A stretch of 64,000 nucleotides of DNA from Candidatus Bathyarchaeota archaeon (GTDB taxonomy: Archaea > Thermoproteota > Bathyarchaeia > 40CM-2-53-6 > DTDX01). The position numbers and the translations under genes are program-made. Positions 54,470 to 62,813 of the stretch are shown in pieces. How positions within the stretch are numbered: the stretch's first letter is position 1; each line of letters begins with the position of its first letter. The stretch lies in assembly GCA_018396775.1 (NCBI GenBank), contig JAGTRF010000001.1:1-64000 (forward strand), read 5' to 3'. The notes below the pieces were generated by a model that was not told the origin of the DNA, did no database searches, and worked only from the letters and a program-made list of their open reading frames with translations.

Positions 54470-55171
54470 TTGGCTGAAAAACTTCTAATTTGGCTAACTA
54501 AAAAAGGCGGAATAAACACGCTTAAAATACTTTCAAACCATTTAACCAAAGTTAATGAAGCGACGCTTGAATTTAAAAAACTTTTAGAAAATATAATTGA
54601 AGATAAAGAAAAAGAATTGATTGAAAATATGGGTAAAATCTTTTTAATAGAAGAGGGGGCTGATCATTTAGCTAGAAACATAGCTCGAGAACTTCAAAAA
54701 GGTAAGCTTCCACCAATAGACAGAGAAGATGCCCTTCATTTATTATGGAAGCATGAAAAAATTATTGATTTAACAAAAGAGGCAACGCTAATTCTTAAAA
54801 TTATTGAGCTTGACGCTAAAGGAAAAACGCCTAAAGAACTTTTAAAAAATTACATAAATCTAGTTGAAAATGTAATTAACGAATTAAACACATATAACTT
54901 ATGCTTAAACAAAATAGCCACTAATACTAATGAAGCGTATAAACTTAAAATTAAAGTTGAAGAAATAGAACATTTAATAGATGAGGAATATTTTAAAATA
55001 AGAAGAGAACTCCACTTTAAGTATGGAAACCAAATTGAAACACCCCTTCTCATACTTCTAAAAGATATATTAAACATAATTGAACGAATATCTGATACAA
55101 TTGAAGATAGTAGCGATTTAATCCAAGTGATAATAGCCAGAGTTTCTGCGATGCTTTTCGGTTCAGAATAA
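54470..55171 (+). CDS. PhoU-like DUF47 phosphate transport regulator
   Basis: This 233-residue, mostly helical protein is of the DUF47/PhoU-like family. Acidic residues in the repeated EEGADHLARNIARELQKG (about 62) and ELDEEYFKIRRELH-like (about 170) regions fit metal-bridged PhoU folds. It is convergent with the Pit transporter gene, a typical partner, so it probably tunes phosphate uptake. Confidence 0.85.
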   Translation: MAEKLLIWLTKKGGINTLKILSNHLTKVNEATLEFKKLLENIIEDKEKELIENMGKIFLIEEGADHLARNIARELQKGKLPPIDREDALHLLWKHEKIIDLTKEATLILKIIELDAKGKTPKELLKNYINLVENVINELNTYNLCLNKIATNTNEAYKLKIKVEEIEHLIDEEYFKIRRELHFKYGNQIETPLLILLKDILNIIERISDTIEDSSDLIQVIIARVSAMLFGSE

Positions 55172-55191
55172 AAAAGTGGGATTAGTTTTTG

Positions 55192-56196
55192 TTAAAAAAT
55201 TTTTGCAAGCAAAAAGTAAGTTAAAGCGCTAAAACCTATACAGAAAGGCAGTGTAGTAACCCAAGCCAACATAACATCTCTAAATACTCTCCAATTAACT
55301 TTTGATGCTCCAGAAGCTGCTCCTACACCAGCAATAGATGAAGTTACTATATGCGTAGTGCTAACTGGTGCGCCAAATAAAGAAGCTAAGAAAATAATTA
55401 ATGAAGATGAAAGATTTGCTGAGCAGCCGTGAATAGGCTCTAACTGAGTAACTTTTTCTCCTAAGGTTTTAACTATTCTCCAGATTTTTATATCTAAATA
55501 AGTTCCTACAGCCATAGCCATAGCGCAAGCAACTATAACCCATGTGGGGACATGAAAAGGAATAGCATAATATACTGAAAGAACCATGGCAATTATACCC
55601 ATAGTTTTTTGAGCGTCATTAGCTCCGTGGCTAAGGCTTAAAAACACAGCTAAAGGAATTTGTGAATGATTGAAATATTTGTTAAGTTTGCCCGGGTTGT
55701 TAAATCTGGTTTTAAGTTTAGATAAGCTTTTCATAACGAAAAAACCTATAAATAATCCTATTAAAGGGCTTGTAGCTAAAGGAATTATAACCTTCTCAAT
55801 TAAACCATACCATTTCACTCCGTAGATACCATAGCTTGCTACTCCAGCTCCAACCAATCCACCTATTAAAGCATGGCTTGAGCTTACAGGCAACCCCCAA
55901 ACCCAAGTTAAAATATCCCAAGCAATTGCACTTATAAGAGCTGCAAGAATTAACATTAGTGTAATTTTTCCTTCAGGAATTACTTCAGTCCCTATCGTTT
56001 TTGCAACTGTTGTTCCAACAATAAATGGACCTATAAAATTAAAGATCGCAGACATAACAACAGCAGGATGAGGCTTCAACCCACCAGTATAAACTATTAC
56101 TGAGATGGAGTTTGCTCCATCATGCCATCCATTAGCTAAATCAAAAGCTAACGCCGCAGCCACTATGATTATAAACATTGAAAAAGCATCCATCAT
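55192..56196 (-). CDS. pit: Pit-family inorganic phosphate transporter
   Basis: This 334-residue membrane protein imports phosphate with Na+ or H+. The duplicated motif of the family is seen as ANGWHDGANSISVIV (about 22) and SLSHGANDAQKTMGI (about 193), with GLPVSSSHALIGG and GAPVSTTHIVTSS repeats. ATG 56196; an in-frame second ATG follows. A TATA-like TCTATATAGC (56250-56241, minus) lies upstream. Confidence 0.94.
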   Translation of the reverse strand: MMDAFSMFIIIVAAALAFDLANGWHDGANSISVIVYTGGLKPHPAVVMSAIFNFIGPFIVGTTVAKTIGTEVIPEGKITLMLILAALISAIAWDILTWVWGLPVSSSHALIGGLVGAGVASYGIYGVKWYGLIEKVIIPLATSPLIGLFIGFFVMKSLSKLKTRFNNPGKLNKYFNHSQIPLAVFLSLSHGANDAQKTMGIIAMVLSVYYAIPFHVPTWVIVACAMAMAVGTYLDIKIWRIVKTLGEKVTQLEPIHGCSANLSSSLIIFLASLFGAPVSTTHIVTSSIAGVGAASGASKVNWRVFRDVMLAWVTTLPFCIGFSALTYFLLAKIF

Positions 56197-56410
56197 TTTG
56201 TCCCTCTTCTTTACAATATAATTTCAATAAAGTATTTTTAGCTATATAGATAAAATATTTTATAGGTCATATTTAAATTTTTAATTTAAATATAAAGGCT
56301 TAAAAAACCGATAGTAAGCAAAAACCCTTAAGTTTTGCAACCTAGCCACATTTAATTTAAAAACACTTTCAAGAAGCTTTCTTAAAGGTAAAAAACTTAT
56401 AGACTAATAA

Positions 56411-56426
56411 GGCTTATATATAAGGC
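56411..56426 (+). promoter_or_regulatory. Candidate promoter of hflX
   Basis: GGCTTATATATAAGGC contains a perfect 12-base AT-rich palindrome (CTTATATATAAG). It is a good TATA-box candidate about 50 bases before the hflX GTG. The 278-base gap 56197-56474 otherwise shows the pit promoter and nothing else. Confidence 0.45.
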
Positions 56427-56474
56427 ATAAAATAAAAAACAATGTTCTTAAGGTTAACCTTTTAATTAAGTTTC

Positions 56475-57587
56475 GTGAAAAAATATATGAAAACAGTTAT
56501 AGTAGAATGCAAGGTGCCTACTCTAGTTTCAAGAGTAAACGAAGTCTCCTCTATGGCTGAAGCTTTAGGCTACGATGTTATCGATAAAATAATTCAAAAA
56601 AGAAGAAGCATTAATCACTCCTACTGTATTGGAAGAGGAAAACTGCAAGAGTTAAAGAAGGTTGTTAAAGAAAGAAAGGTGGAGGTTGTAGTTTTTTGCA
56701 ACACTCTTTCAAGCGCTCAAGCATTTAAAATTAAGAAAGAATTAGGGCAAGATGTTGAAGTAATCGATAGAAACTTATTAATTTTAGAGCTTTTTAAAAG
56801 CAGAGCATTAAGCAGCGAAGCTAAACTCCAAATAAAGCTTGCTAAACTTAAATATACTTTTTCTTGGGGTAGAGAATACCTTAAGCTTAAAGGAATTTTA
56901 AATGAACAGGTTGGTTGGAGTGGCCCAGGCGATTATCCATTTAACGAATATGAAAAGGCAGCTAAGCGTAGAATAAGCAGAATTAAAAAGAAGCTTGAAG
57001 AAATTAAGCTTAAAAAAGATGCTTTACGCAAGAGAAGACATGAGTTAGGTTATCCAATAGTAGCTTTAGCAGGTTATACTCAAAGCGGAAAAACAACCTT
57101 CTTTAATAAATTAACATTTGAAAATAAAAACGTTGGGTTAGGGCCATTCACAACATTATCAACTTTCGCTAGAAAAATTAACGATTTAAACTTCATTCTC
57201 ATAGATTCAATAGGTTTTATTGATGATATGCATCCGATAATTCTTGATGCTTTTAACGCTACTTTAAATGAGATTGCAAATGCAGATTTAATTTTATTAT
57301 TTATCGATGCAAGCGATGATTTTGAAATCTTAATTAGGAAAATGAATACTTCAGATCAAATTTTAAGACGTATAGGCGCCAGCTCAAAAATGATCATCTG
57401 TATAAATAAAATAGATTTAGTTAACAAGGAAAAACTCGAGGAGATTCATAAAATTGTTAAAAGAAAGTTTCTAGGCGTTAAAACAGTGTTTATAAGCGCT
57501 AAAACAGGGGAAAACCTTGATGAATTATTAAAGCTTATAGTGGAGAATTTAAAAGAAGAATTCAAAACTCTTGTTTATGCACGTTAA
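56475..57587 (+). CDS. hflX: HflX-type GTPase
   Basis: This ribosome-associated GTPase has 370 residues: an N-terminal HflX domain (SINHSYCIGRGKLQELK about 45), a helical linker rich in Lys/Arg and the G domain with GYTQSGKTTFFN (P-loop, about 197; normally GYTNAGKST), DSIGF and NKIDLV. GTG 56475, or ATG 56487 a few codons in. Confidence 0.9.
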   Translation: MKKYMKTVIVECKVPTLVSRVNEVSSMAEALGYDVIDKIIQKRRSINHSYCIGRGKLQELKKVVKERKVEVVVFCNTLSSAQAFKIKKELGQDVEVIDRNLLILELFKSRALSSEAKLQIKLAKLKYTFSWGREYLKLKGILNEQVGWSGPGDYPFNEYEKAAKRRISRIKKKLEEIKLKKDALRKRRHELGYPIVALAGYTQSGKTTFFNKLTFENKNVGLGPFTTLSTFARKINDLNFILIDSIGFIDDMHPIILDAFNATLNEIANADLILLFIDASDDFEILIRKMNTSDQILRRIGASSKMIICINKIDLVNKEKLEEIHKIVKRKFLGVKTVFISAKTGENLDELLKLIVENLKEEFKTLVYAR

Positions 57588-58672
57588 ACCGGATTTAAAT
57601 ATGAATTTACATCTTTTATATTGAATTTTTCCGTTTCAAGAATGTTATGAATAAAGTTGAATAGCTTTTCTCTAACACTTAAGTCTAAATTCGGATACCA
57701 AATTGGGTTAGCTAAAACTAAAGCTCTCCAAGCATAAAATGGTTGAATAACCTCTAAAACTTCTTCATCACCAGTTTTATTCAAATAGTTTTCCATAAAC
57801 TTTAAGTAAAGCTTTTCAAAACCCTCCTCCAGCGCACCAAAGGTTTGAAGAGAAAAGAAAAGATAATTTACGCTCATCGCTGCTAAATCGTCAGCAGCTT
57901 CACCCCATTCTCCTCTGCTCCTATCTAAAACTGTGAAATCTATTCCTTTTCTGAAAAGAATGTTCCAAGGATGAAAATCTCCATGAACTTGACATAAACG
58001 ATATGTTTTATCTCTAATTCTCCAAATTCTCTTAAAGCATTTTTCAGCTATTAAATAAAAGTTTTTTTTGTTTATAAATTCCTTAGGATAGTTATCGATA
58101 AGACCCATAATACATTCTCCATGCCCAAAAAGCTCTCTAAGCCGTCTTCTATAAAGGTTTGGAGCATCAAATTTTAAGGAATGAATTTCAACTAAATAAT
58201 TTGATAAAGCTTCAGCTTTAAGCTCATCTAGTTGAGTTAAACTTTCCTCTTTAGCAATTTTCTCTAAATCTTTATAATAGGGTGTTCCTTCAATCTTCTC
58301 CATTAAAATAAAGAATTCTTCATAGTTTCCAAGCGAGTTTAACTCACCATTTCTCATGAAAACTCCAACATCTATAGAGTTCACATGTTTAAAAAGCTTA
58401 TTATAAGTTGAATAAGCAAACAAAAGAGTTTGAGCTCTATCATAAGGAAACTCATGTCCAAAACTATCGCTTTTCATCGTTTCTAAAACAACAGCTTTTC
58501 TTTCCTCACCAAGTTTAAATTCAATTAAATATGGTTTTCCATAACCAAACGCTTTAACGCCTTTCTTTTCAATTCGATCTTCCTCTTCAACTAGCAAGCT
58601 TACTTTCTTAAGTTTCACCTTAGATTTATAAATGCTTGAAAGATACTTTTCCAGATTCTTATAATCCAACAT
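57584..58672 (-). CDS. Aminoglycoside phosphotransferase-fold kinase
   Basis: This 362-residue APH/choline-kinase-like protein has the catalytic-loop QVHGDFHPWNILF (about 231) with base Asp and Asn, and LDRSRGEWGEAADDLAAM (about 249) for Mg. The substrate is unknown; it is not evidence of drug resistance. It is 3 bases downstream of the APS-kinase-like gene, so the two are co-translated. A similar pairing, fused, is known from bacteria as APH + P-loop kinase. Confidence 0.8.
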   Translation of the reverse strand: MLDYKNLEKYLSSIYKSKVKLKKVSLLVEEEDRIEKKGVKAFGYGKPYLIEFKLGEERKAVVLETMKSDSFGHEFPYDRAQTLLFAYSTYNKLFKHVNSIDVGVFMRNGELNSLGNYEEFFILMEKIEGTPYYKDLEKIAKEESLTQLDELKAEALSNYLVEIHSLKFDAPNLYRRRLRELFGHGECIMGLIDNYPKEFINKKNFYLIAEKCFKRIWRIRDKTYRLCQVHGDFHPWNILFRKGIDFTVLDRSRGEWGEAADDLAAMSVNYLFFSLQTFGALEEGFEKLYLKFMENYLNKTGDEEVLEVIQPFYAWRALVLANPIWYPNLDLSVREKLFNFIHNILETEKFNIKDVNSYLNPV

Positions 58673-58675
58673 AAA

Positions 58676-59221
58676 TTAACCCCACCTTTTCTTAATTTCA
58701 TTAAATATTTTCTCTGCAGCTTCTTTAGGATTTAACCTAACTGAGTCAATTGTAACTTCAGGATTTAAAGGCTCTTCATAAGGTACACCAACCCCTGGAA
58801 CAGTTAAGCTTTTTCCAGTTAAAGCTTTTTTATAGATGGCTTTAGGCGCTCCATAAGTTTTTTTCCTGAATTTTTCTCTTTTCATGCATATTTTTAAAGG
58901 ACATTTAACATAAATCTCCATAAACTTTTTAATTTTTTCTCTAGCATTATCTCTATAACTTCTTCTATTTCCAGTAGCATCAATTATAACATTTATCCCA
59001 TTTCGAGTTAAAAGCTTAGTTGTAAAAACTAAAGCGTTATAAACAATTTTTCTTTCTTCTTCAGAATAAGATGGAGTAGGAGTTAAAAATCTTCGGGCTT
59101 CTTCTATTGAAAGAAGCTGAAAGTTTATCTTTTCTTTTTTAAGCTTTTTGCTTAATTCATTCGCTATTGTAGATTTTCCTGAGCCTGGTAAACCTGTTAT
59201 CCAAACAGCCCAGCCAACCAA
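58676..59221 (-). CDS. Adenylylsulfate-kinase-like P-loop kinase
   Basis: The 181 residues carry the P-loop GLPGSGKST (about 10), VIIDATGNRRSYRD, EIYVKCPLKICMKR and GVPYEEPLNPEVTID, the APS kinase end. But the usual DGDxVR is replaced by LSIEEARRFL, so the substrate may not be APS. First gene of a two-gene unit with the APH-like kinase; divergent from IMPase. Confidence 0.75.
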   Translation of the reverse strand: MVGWAVWITGLPGSGKSTIANELSKKLKKEKINFQLLSIEEARRFLTPTPSYSEEERKIVYNALVFTTKLLTRNGINVIIDATGNRRSYRDNAREKIKKFMEIYVKCPLKICMKREKFRKKTYGAPKAIYKKALTGKSLTVPGVGVPYEEPLNPEVTIDSVRLNPKEAAEKIFNEIKKRWG

Positions 59222-59289
59222 AGTTAAACCCCTAAATTAATTTAGAAAAACTTTAACTTAAAGAAGATTATTTAAGTTTTGAAGTTAAA

Positions 59290-60105
59290 ATGAATTATTT
59301 AGATTCCTTATTGAATGCGATTAATCAAGCTCAAGAAGCAGTGTTACAATGTTTAAAAAGCAAGGAAGCTAAAGCTGTTGTTAAAGAGAAAGGTTCAGAT
59401 TTAACTAGAAGAGTTGATTTAATAGCTGAGGAAAAAATTGAGGAAAGCCTGAAAAATGAAGGGGTTCAAGCGTATTTAATTAGTGAAGAAACATCAATTA
59501 AAAAAATAGGTGAAAAAGTAAAACCAGAGCTAATAATTGTTATAGACCCTCTTGATGGAACAAGAAACTTTGTTAACTCAATTCCTTTTTACTCTATTTC
59601 CATAGCGGTTGGAAAAGTTAAGAATGAAGAATCGCATTTAAACGATTTAGTTATAGGTGTTGTTAAAGATGTTTTAAGAGGGGATTTATTTTATGCTATT
59701 AAAGGAGAAGGTGCATATTATAATAACGAGAAAATCGAAGAAAAAATATTTAATTCAAGCGATAAACCATTAATTAGCTTATATTCTTATGGAGAAACGC
59801 CCCCGTTAACCACACTTTTAAGCTTACTTAAAAAATTTAAAATTAGAGTTTTAGGAAGCTTAGCGTTAGAGCTTTGCTATACAGCTTTAGGAAGGTTAGA
59901 TGGAGTAATTGACGCTAGAGGAAAAGTTAGAATTGCAGATTTTGCTGCTGGAAAAATTATTGTTGAAGAAGCTGGAGGCGTAATCTCAAGCTTAAATGGT
60001 AAACCTATTGACGCTTCCTTAAAAGATGTTAGAGAACGTTTTGATTTAATAGCTGCTAAAAACATATCCTTTCACAAAATTTTAATAGAAACCTTAAGAG
60101 AATAA
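59290..60105 (+). CDS. Inositol monophosphatase/fructose-1,6-bisphosphatase family
   Basis: The 271-residue Li-sensitive phosphatase fold is seen: DLTRRVDLIAEEKIEE (about 38), SEETS, the metal-binding DPLDGTRNFVNSIPFYS (about 88), and a C-terminal DFAAGKIIVEEAGGV (about 219). Archaeal members act on inositol phosphate and FBP. It is divergent from the APS-kinase-like gene, 68 bases apart; it might also act on a 3'-phosphonucleotide made by it. Confidence 0.88.
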   Translation: MNYLDSLLNAINQAQEAVLQCLKSKEAKAVVKEKGSDLTRRVDLIAEEKIEESLKNEGVQAYLISEETSIKKIGEKVKPELIIVIDPLDGTRNFVNSIPFYSISIAVGKVKNEESHLNDLVIGVVKDVLRGDLFYAIKGEGAYYNNEKIEEKIFNSSDKPLISLYSYGETPPLTTLLSLLKKFKIRVLGSLALELCYTALGRLDGVIDARGKVRIADFAAGKIIVEEAGGVISSLNGKPIDASLKDVRERFDLIAAKNISFHKILIETLRE

Positions 60106-60543
60106 AAACCTAGGAATATTTAGAGTTTAGAAATAACGCGTTTGAAAGAGGTGTTTTATAAAATTATTAAGATTTAGATTTATGCGTAACGCAGGTTAAA
60201 ACACTAGAAATGGGTAAAATGCTGGTTAAAGAATAAATTAAGCTGAGTTTAACATTTTTAGATTTAGAGATAAAATATTTATGACGCAGCAAATGGTTAA
60301 CTCGTATTAATGAAGTCGTTAAAACAGAAACGGGAATTGAACCTCTTTTAAGAAAGCTTAAAGCAATTACCCAAGGAGATTAAAGGGAAAAGTTATACTT
60401 GTTATTTATACATTTATAGGCTTTAAAAAGCTCAAGAAGTTTATAGACCTAAAACCTTTTGAAGATAGGATAAAATTTATTTTAAAATTCTATGCGTTTA
60501 ATTAAGGTAAAACCTTATTAGTTGTGGAGCGTGCTTAAAAATC
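60106..60543 (+). pseudogene. Degraded coding remnants, no intact gene
   Basis: This is the longest gene-free stretch. Three short frames with protein-like codon use lie in sequence: around 60170-60230 (TQVKTLEMGKMLVKE), 60285-60383 (KWLTRINEVVKTETGIEPLL) and 60371-60505 (GKVILVIYTFIGFKKLKKF). They are in different frames and each ends in a stop. This fits a decayed gene of unknown family. No tRNA or RNA gene seen. Confidence 0.35.
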
Positions 60544-61785
60544 TTGAGTTATTTTTTTAATTGTATAAATTGTGGATTTAAATTTGAATCAGAAGAAATT
60601 GAATATTATTGCCCTAAATGTAATGATCTTCTTGAAATTCTTTATAATTTAGAGAAGTTAAGAAACCTTGTTTCTAGAGAAAAACTTGAAGAACGCGTTT
60701 TATCCGTTTGGAAGTATAAAGAACTTTTACCAATAAAAGATTTATCTAAAATTGTTTCTCTTGGAGAAGGAGGTACAACGCTTCATAAATGTGAAAATTT
60801 AAGTAAAATTCTTAATTTAAAAAATTTATTCGTAAAAAATGAAGGGGAAAACCCTACAGGCTCATTTAAAGATAGAGGAATGACTGTTGCCATCTCTAAA
60901 GCTTTAGAAAGAAATATTAAAATTGTTGCATGCGCTTCTACAGGCAATACTTCAGCTTCATTAGCAGCTTATGCAGCTAAAGCAGGAATTAAAAGCGTTG
61001 TTCTTATTCCTGAAGGCAAGGTTGCTTTAGGAAAAATTATTCAGGCAATTATTCATGGAGCTAAAATAATTCAAATAAATGGAAATTTTGATGAAGCTTT
61101 AAAAGCTGTTAAAGAATTGGTAAAAGCTTACCCTCAAACATGCCTTTTAAATTCCATTAACCCATTTAGAATAGAGGGGCAAAAAACTTTAGCTATGGAA
61201 ATTTGCAGTCAATTAGGTTATAATGCTCCTGACGCAGTTATTCTTCCGGTTGGAAACGCTGGAAATATAAGCGCTGTTTGGAAGGGCTTCTATGAATTTA
61301 AAGAATTAGGGTTAATTCAAAAGGTTCCAAGGATTATTGGAATTCAAGCGGATAAAGCAGCGCCTTTAGTTAAAGCCTTTAAAGAAGGAAGAAATGAAAT
61401 TTCCATAATAAGCAATCCTGAAACAATTGCTACAGCAATAAAAATTGGTGCACCAGCAAGTTGGAAGAAGGCTTTAAAAGCTGTTAAGCATTCAAATGGA
61501 TTGTTGGAAGCAGTTACTGATGATGAAATTATAGAAGCTCAAAAACTTTTAGCTAGAAGAGAGGGAATATTTGTTGAACCTGCAAGCGCAGCTTCTATAG
61601 CTGGTTTAAAAAAGCTTTTGGAGAATAATCAATTAAACGGTTACGAAAATATTGTTTGCATAACAACAGGGCATGGATTAAAAGATCCAGAGACAGTTCT
61701 TAAAACATGCGTTGAACCATTAATTAAGGCTTTCCCAACTATAAAATCTTTAAAAGAAACCTTAGAAAAGGTGGAAAGCTTTTAA
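60544..61785 (+). CDS. thrC: Threonine synthase
   Basis: This PLP enzyme converts O-phosphohomoserine to threonine. The 413 residues have an N-terminal zinc-knuckle-like FNCINCGFKF...CPKC, the PLP-lysine motif NPTGSFKDRGMT (about 101) and ASTGNTSASLAAYAAKAG (about 137). TTG 60544. First gene of the thrC-hom-ask operon, 1-base overlap with hom. Confidence 0.96.
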   Translation: MSYFFNCINCGFKFESEEIEYYCPKCNDLLEILYNLEKLRNLVSREKLEERVLSVWKYKELLPIKDLSKIVSLGEGGTTLHKCENLSKILNLKNLFVKNEGENPTGSFKDRGMTVAISKALERNIKIVACASTGNTSASLAAYAAKAGIKSVVLIPEGKVALGKIIQAIIHGAKIIQINGNFDEALKAVKELVKAYPQTCLLNSINPFRIEGQKTLAMEICSQLGYNAPDAVILPVGNAGNISAVWKGFYEFKELGLIQKVPRIIGIQADKAAPLVKAFKEGRNEISIISNPETIATAIKIGAPASWKKALKAVKHSNGLLEAVTDDEIIEAQKLLARREGIFVEPASAASIAGLKKLLENNQLNGYENIVCITTGHGLKDPETVLKTCVEPLIKAFPTIKSLKETLEKVESF

Positions 61786-62810
61786 TGAAAATTGTTATTA
61801 TAGGATTTGGAGTTGTAGGCAAAGCTCTTGCAAAAATTTTAATGAATAAAAAAGAAGAGTTGATTAAAAGTTACGGTGTTCATCCAAAGGTTGTCGCAAT
61901 AGTTGATCGTGGAGGCGCATTAATAAATCCTGAAGGGTTAGATTTAAATTTAGCATTTAAAGCTGATGAATATGGAGGAACTGTTGCTTCAGATGAAAAT
62001 TATGGATATAAAGATGTAAAAGCGATAGATGTGATCGATGAAGTGGAAAGCGATGTAATAATTGAGTTAACTCCAACAAATATTAAAGATGGGCAGCCTG
62101 GTTTAACTCATATAGAAGCAGCGCTTAAAAAAGCTGTTCATGTTATAACAGTTAATAAAGGTCCCTTAGCTTTAGCTTTACCAGCCTTAATGGATTTAGC
62201 GAATTATAATAAAGTATTTTTAAAGTTTAGTGGAACCGTTGGAGGAGGAACGCCTGTGTTAGATTTAGCTAAAAAATGTTTAATCGGTGATAAAATTATT
62301 TCAGTTAAAGGTGTATTAAATGGGACAACAAATTATATTCTTACAAAAATGCATAAAGAAGAGTTATCTATGGAGGAAGCTTTAAAAGAGGCTCAAAAAC
62401 TTGGTTACGCTGAAGCAGACCCCTCTTATGATGTTGAAGGCATAGATTCTGCTTGTAAGCTTGTTATAATAGCAAATTGGATTATGAATAAAAGAATTTC
62501 AATTAAAGATGTTAAAATAGAAGGAATTAGAAAAGTAACTTTAAAAGATGTAAATGAAGCTAAGAAAAGAGGAAGCTTCATTAAATTGATTGGAGAAATA
62601 AATGAAGAAGCTTTTGTTAAACCTATGGAGATTTCAACTGCAAACCCGCTGTGTGTAAATGGAACTTTAAACGCGGTGTCATTTAATGCTGAAAACTCTG
62701 GAGAAATCACTATTGTTGGGAAAGGAGCAGGAGGAAGAGAAACTGCAAGCGCAATAATTAGAGATTTAATAGATATTAAGTTAAATTTACTAAAGTTGTT
62801 TGGGGGTTAA
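61785..62810 (+). CDS. hom: Homoserine dehydrogenase
   Basis: This reduces aspartate semialdehyde to homoserine. The 341 residues have the Rossmann loop IIGFGVVGKALAK (about 5), ELTPTNIKDGQPG, VNKGPLAL (about 124) and the substrate site GTVGGGTPVL...GVLNGTTNYIL, with AEADPSYDVEGIDSACKL (about 208). No ACT domain. ATG overlaps the thrC stop. Confidence 0.95.
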   Translation: MKIVIIGFGVVGKALAKILMNKKEELIKSYGVHPKVVAIVDRGGALINPEGLDLNLAFKADEYGGTVASDENYGYKDVKAIDVIDEVESDVIIELTPTNIKDGQPGLTHIEAALKKAVHVITVNKGPLALALPALMDLANYNKVFLKFSGTVGGGTPVLDLAKKCLIGDKIISVKGVLNGTTNYILTKMHKEELSMEEALKEAQKLGYAEADPSYDVEGIDSACKLVIIANWIMNKRISIKDVKIEGIRKVTLKDVNEAKKRGSFIKLIGEINEEAFVKPMEISTANPLCVNGTLNAVSFNAENSGEITIVGKGAGGRETASAIIRDLIDIKLNLLKLFGG

Positions 62811-62813
62811 CTA

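Noticed and set aside
57584-58672. Antibiotic (aminoglycoside) resistance gene
   Set aside because: The APH fold covers many kinases; context with a P-loop kinase in archaeal core DNA gives no support for drug resistance.
60331-60346. ACGGGAATTGAACCTC, like the T-arm of a tRNA on the minus strand
   Set aside because: The flanking bases do not form a T-stem, and no acceptor or anticodon arms can be found; the stretch reads better as a coding remnant.
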